From Albidovulum sp. (lineage in GTDB: Bacteria; Pseudomonadota; Alphaproteobacteria; Rhodobacterales; Rhodobacteraceae), in the NCBI GenBank assembly GCA_015491895.1, contig WFVA01000085.1, forward strand, positions 1 to 64,000: DNA of 64,000 nucleotides. Reading direction: 5' to 3'. The translations under genes and the position numbers were made by a program. Positions 53,363 to 62,469 of the stretch are shown here, piece by piece. Position 1 is the stretch's first letter; each line of letters starts with the position of its first letter. Below the pieces are notes generated by a model, which was not told where the DNA came from, made no database searches, and was given only the letters and a program-made list of their open reading frames with translations.

Positions 53363-54465
53363 GCCTCGAAGCGGATGTGCGCGCGGCGCTTTCGGAGGTG
53401 GTCGATCCCGGACGGGGGCAGGATCTGATCAGCGCCGGCATGGTAAAGGGGCTGCAGATCAGCGGCGACACGGTGCGGTTCGTGATCGAGGTGGACGCGG
53501 CGCGCGCGGGCGCGATGGAGCCCCTGCGCAAGGCGGCCGAGGAGGCGGTGCTGGCCGTGCCGGGCGTGGCGCGCGCGGCTGCGATCCTGACGGCGCATGC
53601 AGCCGAGGGCGAAGCCCGCGCCAACGCCGCGAAAGGGCCGAAGGGGCCGGCGCCCGATCTCGGCCTCGGCATGAAGAAGCCGGCCGCCCCGGCCAAGGCG
53701 CGCCCCGAGGGCGTGCGCCATGTGATCGCGGTGGCCTCGGGCAAGGGGGGCGTGGGCAAGAGCACGGTCACGGCCAATCTCGCCGTGGCGCTGGCGGCGC
53801 GCGGCAAACGGGTGGGCGTGCTCGACGCCGATGTTTACGGCCCGAGCCAGCCGCGGATGCTGGGCGTTTCGGGCCGCCCCTCGAGCCCCGACGGCACCAC
53901 CATCCTGCCGCTTCGAAATCATGGCGTCACGCTGATGTCGCTCGGGCTGATGACGGGCGAGAACGAAGCGGTGATCTGGCGCGGTCCGATGCTGATGGGG
54001 GCACTCCAGCAGATGCTCGGGCAGGTGCAGTGGGGGCAGCTTGACGTGCTCCTAGTGGATCTGCCGCCGGGCACGGGGGATGTGCAGATGACGCTCGCGC
54101 AGAAGGTGCCGCTCACCGGCGCGATCATCGTTTCCACCCCCCAGGACATCGCCCTCATCGATGCGCGCAAGGGGATCGACATGTTCAACAGGATGGAGGT
54201 GCCCATCCTGGGGCTGATCGAGAACATGGCCGCCTTCGTCTGCGATGGATGCGGCAAGGTGCACCATCCCTTCGGCCATGGCGGCGCGCGCGCGGAGGCC
54301 GAAAGGCTCGGCGTGCCCTTCCTCGGGGAAATCCCGCTTGATCTCGCGGTGCGCGTGGCGAGCGACAGCGGCGCGCCGGTGGTGCTCCAGAACCCGGAAG
54401 GCCCCGAGGCGCAGGCCTTCTGGAAGATCGCGGACGGGCTGATCGGCGAAGGGGTGATCGGATGA
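53359..54465 (+). CDS. Mrp/ApbC-family iron-sulfur carrier ATPase
   Basis: P-loop ATPase (368 aa) of the Mrp/NBP35 group that carries [4Fe-4S] clusters to client proteins. N-terminal MIP18/DUF59 domain (residues 1-80), an Ala/Pro linker, deviant Walker A GKGGVGKST near residue 131, and the Cys pair CDGCGKVHHPF near residue 297 that binds the shared cluster. Formate dehydrogenase needs many clusters, so a dedicated copy here makes sense. Overlaps the next gene by 4 nt. Confidence 0.9.
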   Translation: MSLEADVRAALSEVVDPGRGQDLISAGMVKGLQISGDTVRFVIEVDAARAGAMEPLRKAAEEAVLAVPGVARAAAILTAHAAEGEARANAAKGPKGPAPDLGLGMKKPAAPAKARPEGVRHVIAVASGKGGVGKSTVTANLAVALAARGKRVGVLDADVYGPSQPRMLGVSGRPSSPDGTTILPLRNHGVTLMSLGLMTGENEAVIWRGPMLMGALQQMLGQVQWGQLDVLLVDLPPGTGDVQMTLAQKVPLTGAIIVSTPQDIALIDARKGIDMFNRMEVPILGLIENMAAFVCDGCGKVHHPFGHGGARAEAERLGVPFLGEIPLDLAVRVASDSGAPVVLQNPEGPEAQAFWKIADGLIGEGVIG

Positions 54466-55190
54466 GGGAGCTTGACGAGGATACGGCCCCGCCGAGCTTC
54501 CCGCCGCTTCTGCGCGGCGAGAGCGTGCCGGCGGCGACGGATCCGCTCGCCAAGGCCATGGCCGCGGGCATGAAGGGCGCGGATCCCGGGCTCGTGCTGT
54601 GGTCGCGCGATGAAACCAATGCGCGGGTGGCGGTGCTGTTTGCGCCCGAGCTCCCGCTGCGAAAGGCCATTGGCGGCGCATTTGCGGTGAAGCTCGGCAT
54701 GGCGGACGCGCTCGGAGCATTGGCCCCGCCCGAGGTGGCGGTGCATTTCAACTGGCCCGGGCGTTTCCGTATCAACGGGGTGCTTTGCGGCGTGCTGCGC
54801 GCCGCCGCCTCCGGCAGCGATCCCGAAGCCGTGCCCGATTGGCTGGCGATCGCCGTCACCATCCCGATCCTGCCCACCGGCACACACGAGCCGGGGCATA
54901 CGCCCGATGTCACGACCCTACATGACGAAGGCTGCGGCGAGATCACTGCTCCGCGCCTGATCGAAAGCTTCGCCCGCCACATGCTTGTCTGGATCAATCG
55001 CTTCGAAAACGAGGGCCTTGCGCCCCTGCACAAGGCCTGGTGCCAGAAATGCGAGGAAATCGGCACGGAGGTGAACCAGCCGGAAGAGGGGCTTTTCCTC
55101 GGGCTCGATGAAGAGGGCGGCATGATCCTGCGCCGGGGCGATGAAACCCGGATCATCCCGCTCACCACCCTGCTGGAGGGAACCTCATGA
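54462..55190 (+). CDS. biotin/lipoate-ligase-like protein (DUF4444 type) without the catalytic lysine
   Basis: Protein (242 aa) with the biotin/lipoate A/B ligase fold over about residues 20-165 and a C-terminal domain of about 70 residues as in DUF4444-containing members. In BirA the core reads W-P-N-D then K-L-A-G-I-L; here NWPGRFRINGVLCGVL (97-112) keeps the frame but has Val107 where the catalytic Lys stands. The GRGRRGR acyl-AMP loop is also absent. So it should not be a normal ligase; it may bind a cofactor or ligand. Located in the plus-strand arm of the formate dehydrogenase cluster with 4-nt overlaps on both sides. Confidence 0.75.
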   Translation: MRELDEDTAPPSFPPLLRGESVPAATDPLAKAMAAGMKGADPGLVLWSRDETNARVAVLFAPELPLRKAIGGAFAVKLGMADALGALAPPEVAVHFNWPGRFRINGVLCGVLRAAASGSDPEAVPDWLAIAVTIPILPTGTHEPGHTPDVTTLHDEGCGEITAPRLIESFARHMLVWINRFENEGLAPLHKAWCQKCEEIGTEVNQPEEGLFLGLDEEGGMILRRGDETRIIPLTTLLEGTS

Positions 55191-55678
55191 AACTCGCCCG
55201 CACCCTGCGCCTCGACATTTCCGACACCCAGGTTTTCGAGCACCCGGCCGAACCGGGGGAATGGGCCGTATCCGGCGGGTTTGCCTTTTCGAACTGGGAG
55301 GAGAGCGATCTCGTGGGCAAGGCGCGCCAGGCCTTCGCCAACGGCTGGCTCGGGCTGGAAAGCTTCGGGCGCGCCACATTCGTTGCCGTAACCCCGATCA
55401 CCGAAGCGGAATACGAAGCGGCGACAGATGCGCTTGCGCGCCATTTCGTGGAGGGCTGGGGCGCGCCTTCGCTCGAAGCCGCGCGCCCGGTGGCCGAGGA
55501 AGAACTCGCCCATATGCGCGCCATGTGCGAGGATCACCCCGATAACACGCTCCTCACCGTCGCGCGCGAACTGACGGAAGCGGGCGTGCGCGAAACCTTC
55601 CGCGTGATCCCGCCTAGGGATGCGCCGCTTGAAAGCATTGCCGTCCACGCCACGCCGGGAAGCGAAGGCGAGCCCTGA
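55187..55678 (+). CDS. DUF6505 protein
   Basis: Soluble acidic protein (163 aa), beginning MKLARTLRLDISDTQVFEHP and with EGWGAPSLEAARPVAEEELA in the middle; it matches the DUF6505 family. No signal, membrane segment or Cys cluster. Last of four overlapping genes of this arm, so expressed with the Mrp ATPase and the ligase-like protein. It abuts the convergent ChaN-like gene with no spacer. Confidence 0.75.
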   Translation: MKLARTLRLDISDTQVFEHPAEPGEWAVSGGFAFSNWEESDLVGKARQAFANGWLGLESFGRATFVAVTPITEAEYEAATDALARHFVEGWGAPSLEAARPVAEEELAHMRAMCEDHPDNTLLTVARELTEAGVRETFRVIPPRDAPLESIAVHATPGSEGEP

Positions 55679-56527
55679 TTACCCGCCTCCGCGCAGGCGC
55701 GCGCAAGGATCGGGGCGCTCGGCCGCCGGTGTGACCACCCAGAAATCGAAGGGCGGGTTCTCTCCACCCTCCGAGGCCGCCCCCTCGCCCGCCTCGAGGA
55801 ACCCGACAGAGATCACCGAAATCTCCGGCGCCGCCTTTTTCAGAAGCGCCGGCGCGCCCCAGTCGCGCCGCGCATGGCCATTGCCGGTGATCACCACCAC
55901 CGGCCCGCCGGTTTCGCGCCAGGCCCGCAGGGCCGCTTCGGCAAGCGCGCCATCGCGCAGGCGCTGGGCCTCCACCATGCCGCCCATCATCTCGCGCGGC
56001 ATGGCCCGGCAATGGGCTTCGTATTGCTCGTCGATACGGGCCTCGAGCTCATCTTCCGGCAACGCCCGATCAAGCCCGAAACGCGTCGCGCCTTCGCCGA
56101 ATACCGCTGCCGCGCCTTCCTCGAAGGCCCGGCGCGCCTCGGGGCGGGGGCGGGCGGCGCCGTAGATCCGGGCCGTACCAAGCGCGCGGAAGATCGGATA
56201 GTAGATCGCGAAATCCGGCCAGCCCGCTTCCTCCCAGCCGAGCGCCCTGCCAAGCGCTGCGCCATCGGCGAGGAGATCGGGCGTGATGCGGGAGGCCTGC
56301 CCGGGCGTCAGCATCTCGAACACCACCGCCCGCGGCCCGATTGCCGCGATCGCACGCGCCTGGCCCGCGTGATGGCGCGGGTTGTCGTGCACTTCGCCCA
56401 GAAATACCACATCCGCCGGCGGCAGTTCGGAAAGCGCCTCCATTGGGATTTCACCTGCCCGCGCCCCGGCCACGGGCAGCAGGGGCGCGGCCAGCGCCAT
56501 GCACAGGGCCGTGATTATCCGCATCAT
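55679..56527 (-). CDS. ChaN-family periplasmic protein
   Basis: Exported protein (282 aa) of the ChaN family, which binds heme and is iron-regulated in some pathogens. Family motif VVFLGEVHDNPRHH near residue 45 and VVVITGNGHARRDWG near residue 215 with the conserved His residues. Signal peptide RIITALCMALAAPLLPVAGA has no lipobox Cys, unlike ChaN lipoproteins. ATG at 56527 has GGAGG 8 nt upstream; the GTG at 56536 is too close to it. Confidence 0.85.
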   Translation of the reverse strand: MMRIITALCMALAAPLLPVAGARAGEIPMEALSELPPADVVFLGEVHDNPRHHAGQARAIAAIGPRAVVFEMLTPGQASRITPDLLADGAALGRALGWEEAGWPDFAIYYPIFRALGTARIYGAARPRPEARRAFEEGAAAVFGEGATRFGLDRALPEDELEARIDEQYEAHCRAMPREMMGGMVEAQRLRDGALAEAALRAWRETGGPVVVITGNGHARRDWGAPALLKKAAPEISVISVGFLEAGEGAASEGGENPPFDFWVVTPAAERPDPCARLRGGG

Positions 56528-56606
56528 GCGCTTCACCTCCGCATTTTCATCGCCTCCGGGGGCGTTCCCCCTTACCTGCGCATTCTCATCCTGCTAGGCA
56601 AGGGCC

Positions 56607-57143
56607 ATGACGTTCCCTTCTCTCACCCTCATCCTCGGCGGTGCCGCCTCCGGCAAATCCGCCTTCGCCGAAAGGCTGGTGGAATCGCAGGCGGAAAACC
56701 GCCTCTACATCGCCACCGCCGAAGCGCATGACGGCGAAATGGCGGAAAAGATCGCCGCCCACAGGGCGCGGCGCGGCGCGGGCTGGCGCACGGCGGAAGC
56801 CCCGCTCGATCCTGCCCCCGCGCTGACCTCGGCAACGGCGGGCGAGGTGGTGCTGCTCGATTGCGCCACGCTCTGGCTTGCCAACCATATCATGGCCGGC
56901 AACGATCCTCACGCTGCCACCGAGGCCCTTGAGGCTGCGCTCGCCGCCTGCCCCGCCCCGGTGGTGATCGTTTCCAACGAAACCGGCATGGGCATCGTGC
57001 CCGAAAGCCCGCTCGCCCGCCGCTTCCGCGCCGCTCAGGGCGCGCTCAACCAGCGGCTTGCGGCGCGCGCGGGGCTTGTCGTGATGGTGATTGCGGGATT
57101 GCCCCTGGTGCTGAAGGGCGCGCTGCCGGAGGCCGCCTCATGA
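56607..57143 (+). CDS. cobU: adenosylcobinamide kinase/guanylyltransferase
   Basis: Bifunctional CobU/CobP (178 aa) that phosphorylates adenosylcobinamide and adds GMP in the nucleotide-loop assembly of cobalamin. P-loop LILGGAASGKSAFAERL, guanylylated-His region IAAHRARRG, then VLLDCATLWLANHI and VIVSNETGMGIVPE, all diagnostic. Overlaps the next gene by 4 nt. Confidence 0.95.
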   Translation: MTFPSLTLILGGAASGKSAFAERLVESQAENRLYIATAEAHDGEMAEKIAAHRARRGAGWRTAEAPLDPAPALTSATAGEVVLLDCATLWLANHIMAGNDPHAATEALEAALAACPAPVVIVSNETGMGIVPESPLARRFRAAQGALNQRLAARAGLVVMVIAGLPLVLKGALPEAAS

Positions 57144-57718
57144 TCCGCTGGTGGTGGGTGCGCCACGGGCCGACCCGTCAGAAGGCCCTCGCCGGCTGGC
57201 GCGATGTGCCCGCCGATCTCTCCGATACCCCCCGCCTCGAACGCCTCGCCGCGGCGCTCCCCGAAGGCGCGCCGGTGATCTCTTCCGATCTCGCCCGCGC
57301 CGTTGCCACCGCCGATGCCATCGCCGGGCCACGCCCCCGCCTGCCCCATGCGCCCGCGCTGCGGGAGATCCACTTCGGCAAATGGGAAGGCCTCACCCAT
57401 GACGAGATCGCCGCCCGCGATCCCGCCCTCAGCCGCCGCTACTGGGAAGAGCCGGGCGAGATCGCCCCCCCCGGCGGCGAGAGCTGGAACGCTGCGGCCG
57501 AGCGCGTGGCCCGCTTCGTGGCAGGGATGAACGCCCGCCACCGCGATGCCGACATCATCGCCGTGGCCCATTTCGGCGTGATCCTCACCCAGGTTCAACA
57601 GGCCCTCGCCATCACCCCGCAACAGGCCCTCGCCCACCGGATCGACCCCCTCTCGCTCACCCGCCTCGATTGGGACGGCCGCCGCTGGGAAGCACGCATG
57701 ATCAATCATCATCCCTGA
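57140..57718 (+). CDS. histidine phosphatase, probable alpha-ribazole phosphatase
   Basis: Histidine (acid) phosphatase (192 aa) with RHGPT phospho-His motif at residues 8-12 and the second His in IAVAHFGVIL. Translational coupling to cobU makes it the likely CobC that removes the 5'-phosphate of alpha-ribazole; enzymes of this family are hard to assign by sequence alone. Confidence 0.85.
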   Translation: MIRWWWVRHGPTRQKALAGWRDVPADLSDTPRLERLAAALPEGAPVISSDLARAVATADAIAGPRPRLPHAPALREIHFGKWEGLTHDEIAARDPALSRRYWEEPGEIAPPGGESWNAAAERVARFVAGMNARHRDADIIAVAHFGVILTQVQQALAITPQQALAHRIDPLSLTRLDWDGRRWEARMINHHP

Positions 57719-57776
57719 TGGCATTGCTCACAAACCATTGCTTTGCCGGCACGCCCCTCCATGGCAGACTGGCCGC

Positions 57777-58463
57777 ATGACCTATGATCTCCATATCGGC
57801 GACCAGTCCTTTTCGAGCTGGTCGCTGCGCGGCTGGCTGATGTTCGAGAAATTCGGCATCCCCTGCCGGGTTCACATGGCCGGCCTCTATTCCGGCACGC
57901 TGCGGGAAGATCTCGCGGATCTGGCGCCGGCGCGCTACGTGCCGGTGATGCGCACCCCCGAGGGCATTGCCGTCGGGGATACGCTGGCCATGGCCGAAAC
58001 CCTCGCCGAGCGCCACCCGGATGCGGGCCTGTGGCCCTCCGATCCCGCCGCCCGGGCGCTGGCGCGCTGGCTGGTGGCGGAGATGCACTCGGGCTTCACC
58101 GCCCTGCGCAATGAATGCCCGATGCAGCTTCTGCTTCAATATGAGGATTTCCCGGTATCCGATGCGGTGAAGGCCGATCTCGATCGCCTCCAGGAGCTCT
58201 GGGCACTCGCCCGCAGCCGCTATGGCTCAGAGAGCCCCTGGCTGTTTGGCGCGTATTCGCTGGCAGACGTCTTCTACGCCCCCGTCGCGGCGCGCATCGC
58301 GGGCTATGGCCTGCCGGTCGGCGACGGGGCGCAGGAATATGTCATGGCCCATCTCGAAGATCCGGCATTCCGGCAGTGGCGCGCAATGGGGCTGACAAAA
58401 ACCTACGATCCCGTGCCCTATGCGCTCGATCTTCCCAAAAGGAAATGGCCCGGCCCGGAATGA
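57777..58463 (+). CDS. glutathione S-transferase
   Basis: Cytosolic GST (228 aa): thioredoxin-like N-terminal domain with SFSSWSLRGWLMFE, whose Ser is the likely thiol activator as in zeta-like GSTs, then the all-helical C-terminal domain (SLADVFYAPVAARI). ATG at 57777 is the natural start. Substrate unknown. Glutathione synthesis (gshB) is encoded 3 kb away. Confidence 0.87.
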   Translation: MTYDLHIGDQSFSSWSLRGWLMFEKFGIPCRVHMAGLYSGTLREDLADLAPARYVPVMRTPEGIAVGDTLAMAETLAERHPDAGLWPSDPAARALARWLVAEMHSGFTALRNECPMQLLLQYEDFPVSDAVKADLDRLQELWALARSRYGSESPWLFGAYSLADVFYAPVAARIAGYGLPVGDGAQEYVMAHLEDPAFRQWRAMGLTKTYDPVPYALDLPKRKWPGPE

Positions 58464-58601
58464 CACCCCCGCCACGAGCGGCCCGGCAGAAAACATTTCC
58501 TGCCGCCCCGGGCGCATGGGCGCGTTTCTTGGATCTTTACAATTCGTAAACCACTCCCGCGTTAACCATGATTGAAACTGTCGGCGAAGGGAGCGGAGCG
58601 C

Positions 58602-60122
58602 ATGGTGGCGCGGGCCTATACGGTGGCCTTCGAGGGCATGGAGGCACGCGTGATCGAGGTGCAATGCGCGCTGAGCGCCGGCCTGCCCAGCTTCTCGATC
58701 GTCGGCCTCCCCGACAAGGCCGTATCGGAAGCGCGCGAAAGGGTGCGCGCGGCGCTTTCGGCGCTGAAGATCGCCCTGCCCTCCAGGAGGATCACCATCA
58801 ATCTTTCCCCCGCCGACCTCCTGAAGGCGGGCGCGCATTTCGATCTGCCGATCGCCCTTTCCCTCCTGGCCGCGCTGGAAATCGTCCCGCCCGACAAGGT
58901 GGAAAACACGATCGCGCTCGGCGAGCTTTCGCTTGACGGCACGCTGGTGCCCATCACCGGCGCGCTGCCCGCGGCGCTTGCGGCCGCCGCGGAAAAGCGC
59001 AGCCTGCTCTGCCCCGAAGGCTGTGGCCGAGAAGCCGCCTGGGTGGGGGATACGGATGTGTTCGCGGCCCCGGATCTGGCCCGGGCAACGGCGCATCTGA
59101 CAGGCGCCTCTCCCCTCCAGCCGGCAGCGCCGGGTGAGGTTCTGGCCGAGGAGAATTGCCGGGATCTTCGCGATGTAAAGGGCCAGGAGCGCGCCAAGCG
59201 GGCGCTCGAGATCGCCGCCGCCGGGCGCCATCACATGCTGATGACGGGGCCGCCGGGCGCGGGCAAATCCATGCTGGCGGCGAGGCTCCCCGGGCTCCTG
59301 CCGCCCCTGAGCCCGGAGCAGGCGCTCGAAACCTCTGTCATCCATTCCCTCGCCGGCCAGATCCGCGACGGTGGCATTTCCCGCCGCCCCCCCTTTCGCC
59401 AGCCCCATCACACGGCTTCCATGGCGGCCATCGTCGGCGGCGGGCGCGGCGCCATGCCCGGAGAGATCTCGCTCGCCCATAACGGCGTGCTGTTCATGGA
59501 CGAATTCCCCGAGTTCAGCCGCGCTGTGCTCGAGACCCTGCGCCAGCCCGTCGAAACCGGAGAGGTGACGATATCGCGCGCAAATGCCCATGTGCGCTAT
59601 CCCTGCCGCTTCCTCTTGGTGGCCGCGGCCAATCCCTGCCGGTGCGGCCACCTCAGCGATCCTTCACGCGCCTGCAACCGCGCGCCCCTGTGCTCGGAGG
59701 ATTACATGGGCCGGATCTCGGGGCCTCTGATGGATCGCTTCGATCTGCGCATCGAGCTGCCGCCCGTCAGCATCCGGGATCTCGATCTCCGGCAGGAGGG
59801 GGAAGGAGAAAGCTCCGCCGAGGTCGCGGCGCGGGTTCTGCAGGCGCATGAAATGCAGCGCCGGCGCTTTGCGGGTAAGCCCGGCCTCTTCACCAATGCC
59901 GATGCCGAGGGCAGTATCCTTGGCGAAATCGCCCGGCCCGACGAGGAAGGGCGCGCCATGCTGAGCCGGGCGGCGGAGAGCTTCGGGCTCAGCGCCAGAG
60001 GCTATCACCGCATCCTGCGCGTGGCGCGCACCATCGCCGATCTCGAGGGCAGCGAGCAGGTCCGCCACCCCCATCTCGCCGAAGCGCTCAGCTATCGCCT
60101 CGTTTCCCGGAGCGCTGCCTGA
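58602..60122 (+). CDS. comM: YifB/ComM-family Mg-chelatase-like AAA+ ATPase
   Basis: ComM-type helicase (506 aa) that promotes branch migration in natural transformation where studied. N-terminal Lon-like domain (FSIVGLPDKAVSEARERVRA), AAA+ core with Walker A GPPGAGKSM, Walker B LFMDEFPEF, and the C4-type RCGHLSDPSRAC region. The ATG at 58602 follows GAAGGGAGCGGAG. The last 35 nt overlap the convergent esterase gene. Confidence 0.92.
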   Translation: MVARAYTVAFEGMEARVIEVQCALSAGLPSFSIVGLPDKAVSEARERVRAALSALKIALPSRRITINLSPADLLKAGAHFDLPIALSLLAALEIVPPDKVENTIALGELSLDGTLVPITGALPAALAAAAEKRSLLCPEGCGREAAWVGDTDVFAAPDLARATAHLTGASPLQPAAPGEVLAEENCRDLRDVKGQERAKRALEIAAAGRHHMLMTGPPGAGKSMLAARLPGLLPPLSPEQALETSVIHSLAGQIRDGGISRRPPFRQPHHTASMAAIVGGGRGAMPGEISLAHNGVLFMDEFPEFSRAVLETLRQPVETGEVTISRANAHVRYPCRFLLVAAANPCRCGHLSDPSRACNRAPLCSEDYMGRISGPLMDRFDLRIELPPVSIRDLDLRQEGEGESSAEVAARVLQAHEMQRRRFAGKPGLFTNADAEGSILGEIARPDEEGRAMLSRAAESFGLSARGYHRILRVARTIADLEGSEQVRHPHLAEALSYRLVSRSAA

Positions 60123-61020
60123 TCCATTGCGCAAGTTCGCCAAGCGTGGCCTCGGCCTCCGGCAGGAAATCGTGGAACATGGGCCAGACATGGGGATGAT
60201 CGCGCTCGATGGTCAGCGCGGTATCAACGCCCCCGGCGCGGAGCTTTTGCGCCATCCGGCGGCTGTCATCCAGCAATATCTCCGTATCGCCGGCGGCAAG
60301 CCAGGCCGGACATGCGCCCGCAAGATCGGCAAAAAGCGGTGAGGCGCGGGGATCCTCGGGCGGGGCATCGCGCAGATAGAGCTTGGCCAGCTCGCTGGCC
60401 CGGGATGCAGGCAGAACGACATCCCGCGCGGCGTTTTCCCGAAACGACGCCCCCGAAAAGGTGAAATCCAGCATGGGCGAGAAGGCGAAAACCGCAGCCG
60501 GCATGGGCAGGCCATTGGCCCTGATCGCGGCAAGCAGGGAAAAGGCCAGCCCGCCGCCGGCGCTGTCGCCCCCGAGGAAGATGCGGTTTGCCGGAACGCC
60601 GCGATCGAGAATGCTGCGGTAAGCGCCAACCGCATCTGCAAAGGCGCCGGGGAAGGGGTGCTCCGGCGCAAGCCGGTATCGGGGCAGGCAGGCGGGAAGG
60701 CCCACAAGCCCGGAGAGCCGGGCGAGCATCGCGCGGTGGGTTCGCGGTGATCCGAACACGAACCCGCCGCCGTGAAAATAGAGGATCATGCCCTTTGCGG
60801 GATCGCCATCCACATCCCGGCTCAGGGCCCAGAGCGCCGGAATTTCCCGGCCCGCATCGGCCAGCAGATCATCGCGAAACCGGCTGCCCCCGGGCGGGCG
60901 AAAGAACAGGCGGGCCTTGCGCTCGAAACTGCGGCGCAGCCTGAATGGTTCGGCGCGCGCGAGATGAGGCTTTTCAAAGAGCTTCAGCGCCCGGTTGAGA
61001 AGCCGCAGGCGGAAGCTCAC
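60088..61020 (-). CDS. alpha/beta-hydrolase, HSL-type esterase
   Basis: Hydrolase (310 aa) of the hormone-sensitive lipase (GDxG) group: oxyanion motif [11 protein letters not shown] and nucleophile Ser in [11 protein letters not shown]. Asp is probably in [12 protein letters not shown] and His in [11 protein letters not shown]. No signal peptide. Stop side overlaps comM; start overlaps the gshB stop by 4 nt, so it is probably co-transcribed with gshB. Confidence 0.9.
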   Translation of the reverse strand: MSFRLRLLNRALKLFEKPHLARAEPFRLRRSFERKARLFFRPPGGSRFRDDLLADAGREIPALWALSRDVDGDPAKGMILYFHGGGFVFGSPRTHRAMLARLSGLVGLPACLPRYRLAPEHPFPGAFADAVGAYRSILDRGVPANRIFLGGDSAGGGLAFSLLAAIRANGLPMPAAVFAFSPMLDFTFSGASFRENAARDVVLPASRASELAKLYLRDAPPEDPRASPLFADLAGACPAWLAAGDTEILLDDSRRMAQKLRAGGVDTALTIERDHPHVWPMFHDFLPEAEATLGELAQWIRQRSGKRGDS

Positions 61021-61958
61021 GGCAAACGCGCCTCGATCGCCTGCCAGATCCTTTCGGCCACATTCACCCCGTCAAAACGCTCAAGCTCCTGAATACCCGT
61101 CGGAGAGGTGACGTTGATTTCGGTCAGATAATCGCCGATCACGTCGATCCCCACGAATATCTGCCCCCTCTCGCGCAGCAGAGGGCCGATCCGGGCGCAG
61201 ATCTCGAGATCCCGATCCGTGAGCCCGATCTTCTCGGGGCGCCCGCCCACATGCATGTTGGAGCGCGTCTCACCTGCTGCCGGAACCCGGTTGATCGCGC
61301 CTGCGGGCTCGCCATCCACAAGGATGATCCGCTTGTCGCCATTGGCGACATCGGGAAGGAATTTCTGCACGATCAGGGGTTCGTTGCTGAGGCTGGTGAA
61401 AAGCTCGTGAAGCGAGGCGAGATTGCGATCGCTGGGATCAAGCCGGAAGACACCAGCGCCGCCATTGCCGTAGAGCGGCTTCAGAATGATATCCCCGTGC
61501 TCCGCCTTGAAGGCACGGATCAGATCGAGATCACGCGCGATCATCGTCGGCGGGGTGAGATCGGGAAAGGAGAGGACGAGAAGCTTCTCGGGGAAATTGC
61601 GCACCCAGAAGGAATCATTCACGATCAGGGTGCGCTCGCGGATCATGTCGAGAAGATGGGTCGTGGTGATGTATCCCATGTCGAACGGCGGATCCTGGCG
61701 CAGCCAGACCACATCCCACTCTCCGAGATCGATATCCTGTTCAGGGCCAAGCTCGTAATGCGCTCCGGCCACCCTCCGCACGCACATGGGCCAGCCCCGC
61801 GCCATGACGCGACCCTCGCTGTAATAAAGCCTGTCAGGCGTATAATGAAACAGCTCATGCCCGCGCGCCTGCGCTTCCTCGGCAAGGCGAAAACTGCTGT
61901 CGGCCTCAATGTCGACAGACTGGATCGGATCCATCTGGAAGGCGACCTTGAGGGGCAT
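61017..61958 (-). CDS. gshB: glutathione synthetase
   Basis: ATP-grasp ligase (313 aa) joining gamma-glutamylcysteine and glycine. N-terminal [23 protein letters not shown]-binding [16 protein letters not shown] and C-terminal [18 protein letters not shown] are characteristic. ATG at 61958 gives normal length. Confidence 0.96.
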   Translation of the reverse strand: MPLKVAFQMDPIQSVDIEADSSFRLAEEAQARGHELFHYTPDRLYYSEGRVMARGWPMCVRRVAGAHYELGPEQDIDLGEWDVVWLRQDPPFDMGYITTTHLLDMIRERTLIVNDSFWVRNFPEKLLVLSFPDLTPPTMIARDLDLIRAFKAEHGDIILKPLYGNGGAGVFRLDPSDRNLASLHELFTSLSNEPLIVQKFLPDVANGDKRIILVDGEPAGAINRVPAAGETRSNMHVGGRPEKIGLTDRDLEICARIGPLLRERGQIFVGIDVIGDYLTEINVTSPTGIQELERFDGVNVAERIWQAIEARLP

Positions 61959-62088
61959 GCACACTCTCCTGCTGTCCACCACAGCCTGACAAGGCGAATG
62001 ACGGGTTTTCCTGCTTGATGCGGAAATATCCGAAGGAAACAGGGGAAAGGCAAGCACATCGAAAAACGGCCTGCCGCAAGGGAGATGT

Positions 62089-62469
62089 TCACATCATCAT
62101 GAACGCATTTTCCAGTATCTCGATCTCTCCCGCCTCATTGACAAGCGCGACGTCGAAACGTGCCTCCGTATCCATACCACGGGGTTCGGAAGCGAGATAT
62201 TCGGATGCCGTATCGTAGATCCGGGCGATCTGGCGCCGACTCACCCGATCCGCCGCCCTCTCAAAACTGCGGCTCTTCTTGACCTCGATGAAGACAATCG
62301 CTTCGCCATCCCGCGCCACCAGATCGATCTCGCCCGCGCTCCCGCGCCAGCGCTGCTGCCCGATCTCCATGCCCCGGCGCGCATATTCGCGCGCAACAAT
62401 GGCCTCCGCCACAAGGCCGGCATGATGATTCGTTTTTCCGCGTTGCGCCCATACCGCTGTCCTAGCCAT
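62089..62469 (-). CDS. yraN: YraN-family (UPF0102) nuclease-fold protein
   Basis: UPF0102 protein (126 aa) with a restriction-endonuclease-like fold. Catalytic-type residues are in [20 protein letters not shown] followed by VKKSRSF (E, D, E-x-K arrangement). Its first 8 nt overlap the rsmI 3' end, the usual pairing. Function unknown. Confidence 0.9.
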   Translation of the reverse strand: MARTAVWAQRGKTNHHAGLVAEAIVAREYARRGMEIGQQRWRGSAGEIDLVARDGEAIVFIEVKKSRSFERAADRVSRRQIARIYDTASEYLASEPRGMDTEARFDVALVNEAGEIEILENAFMMM

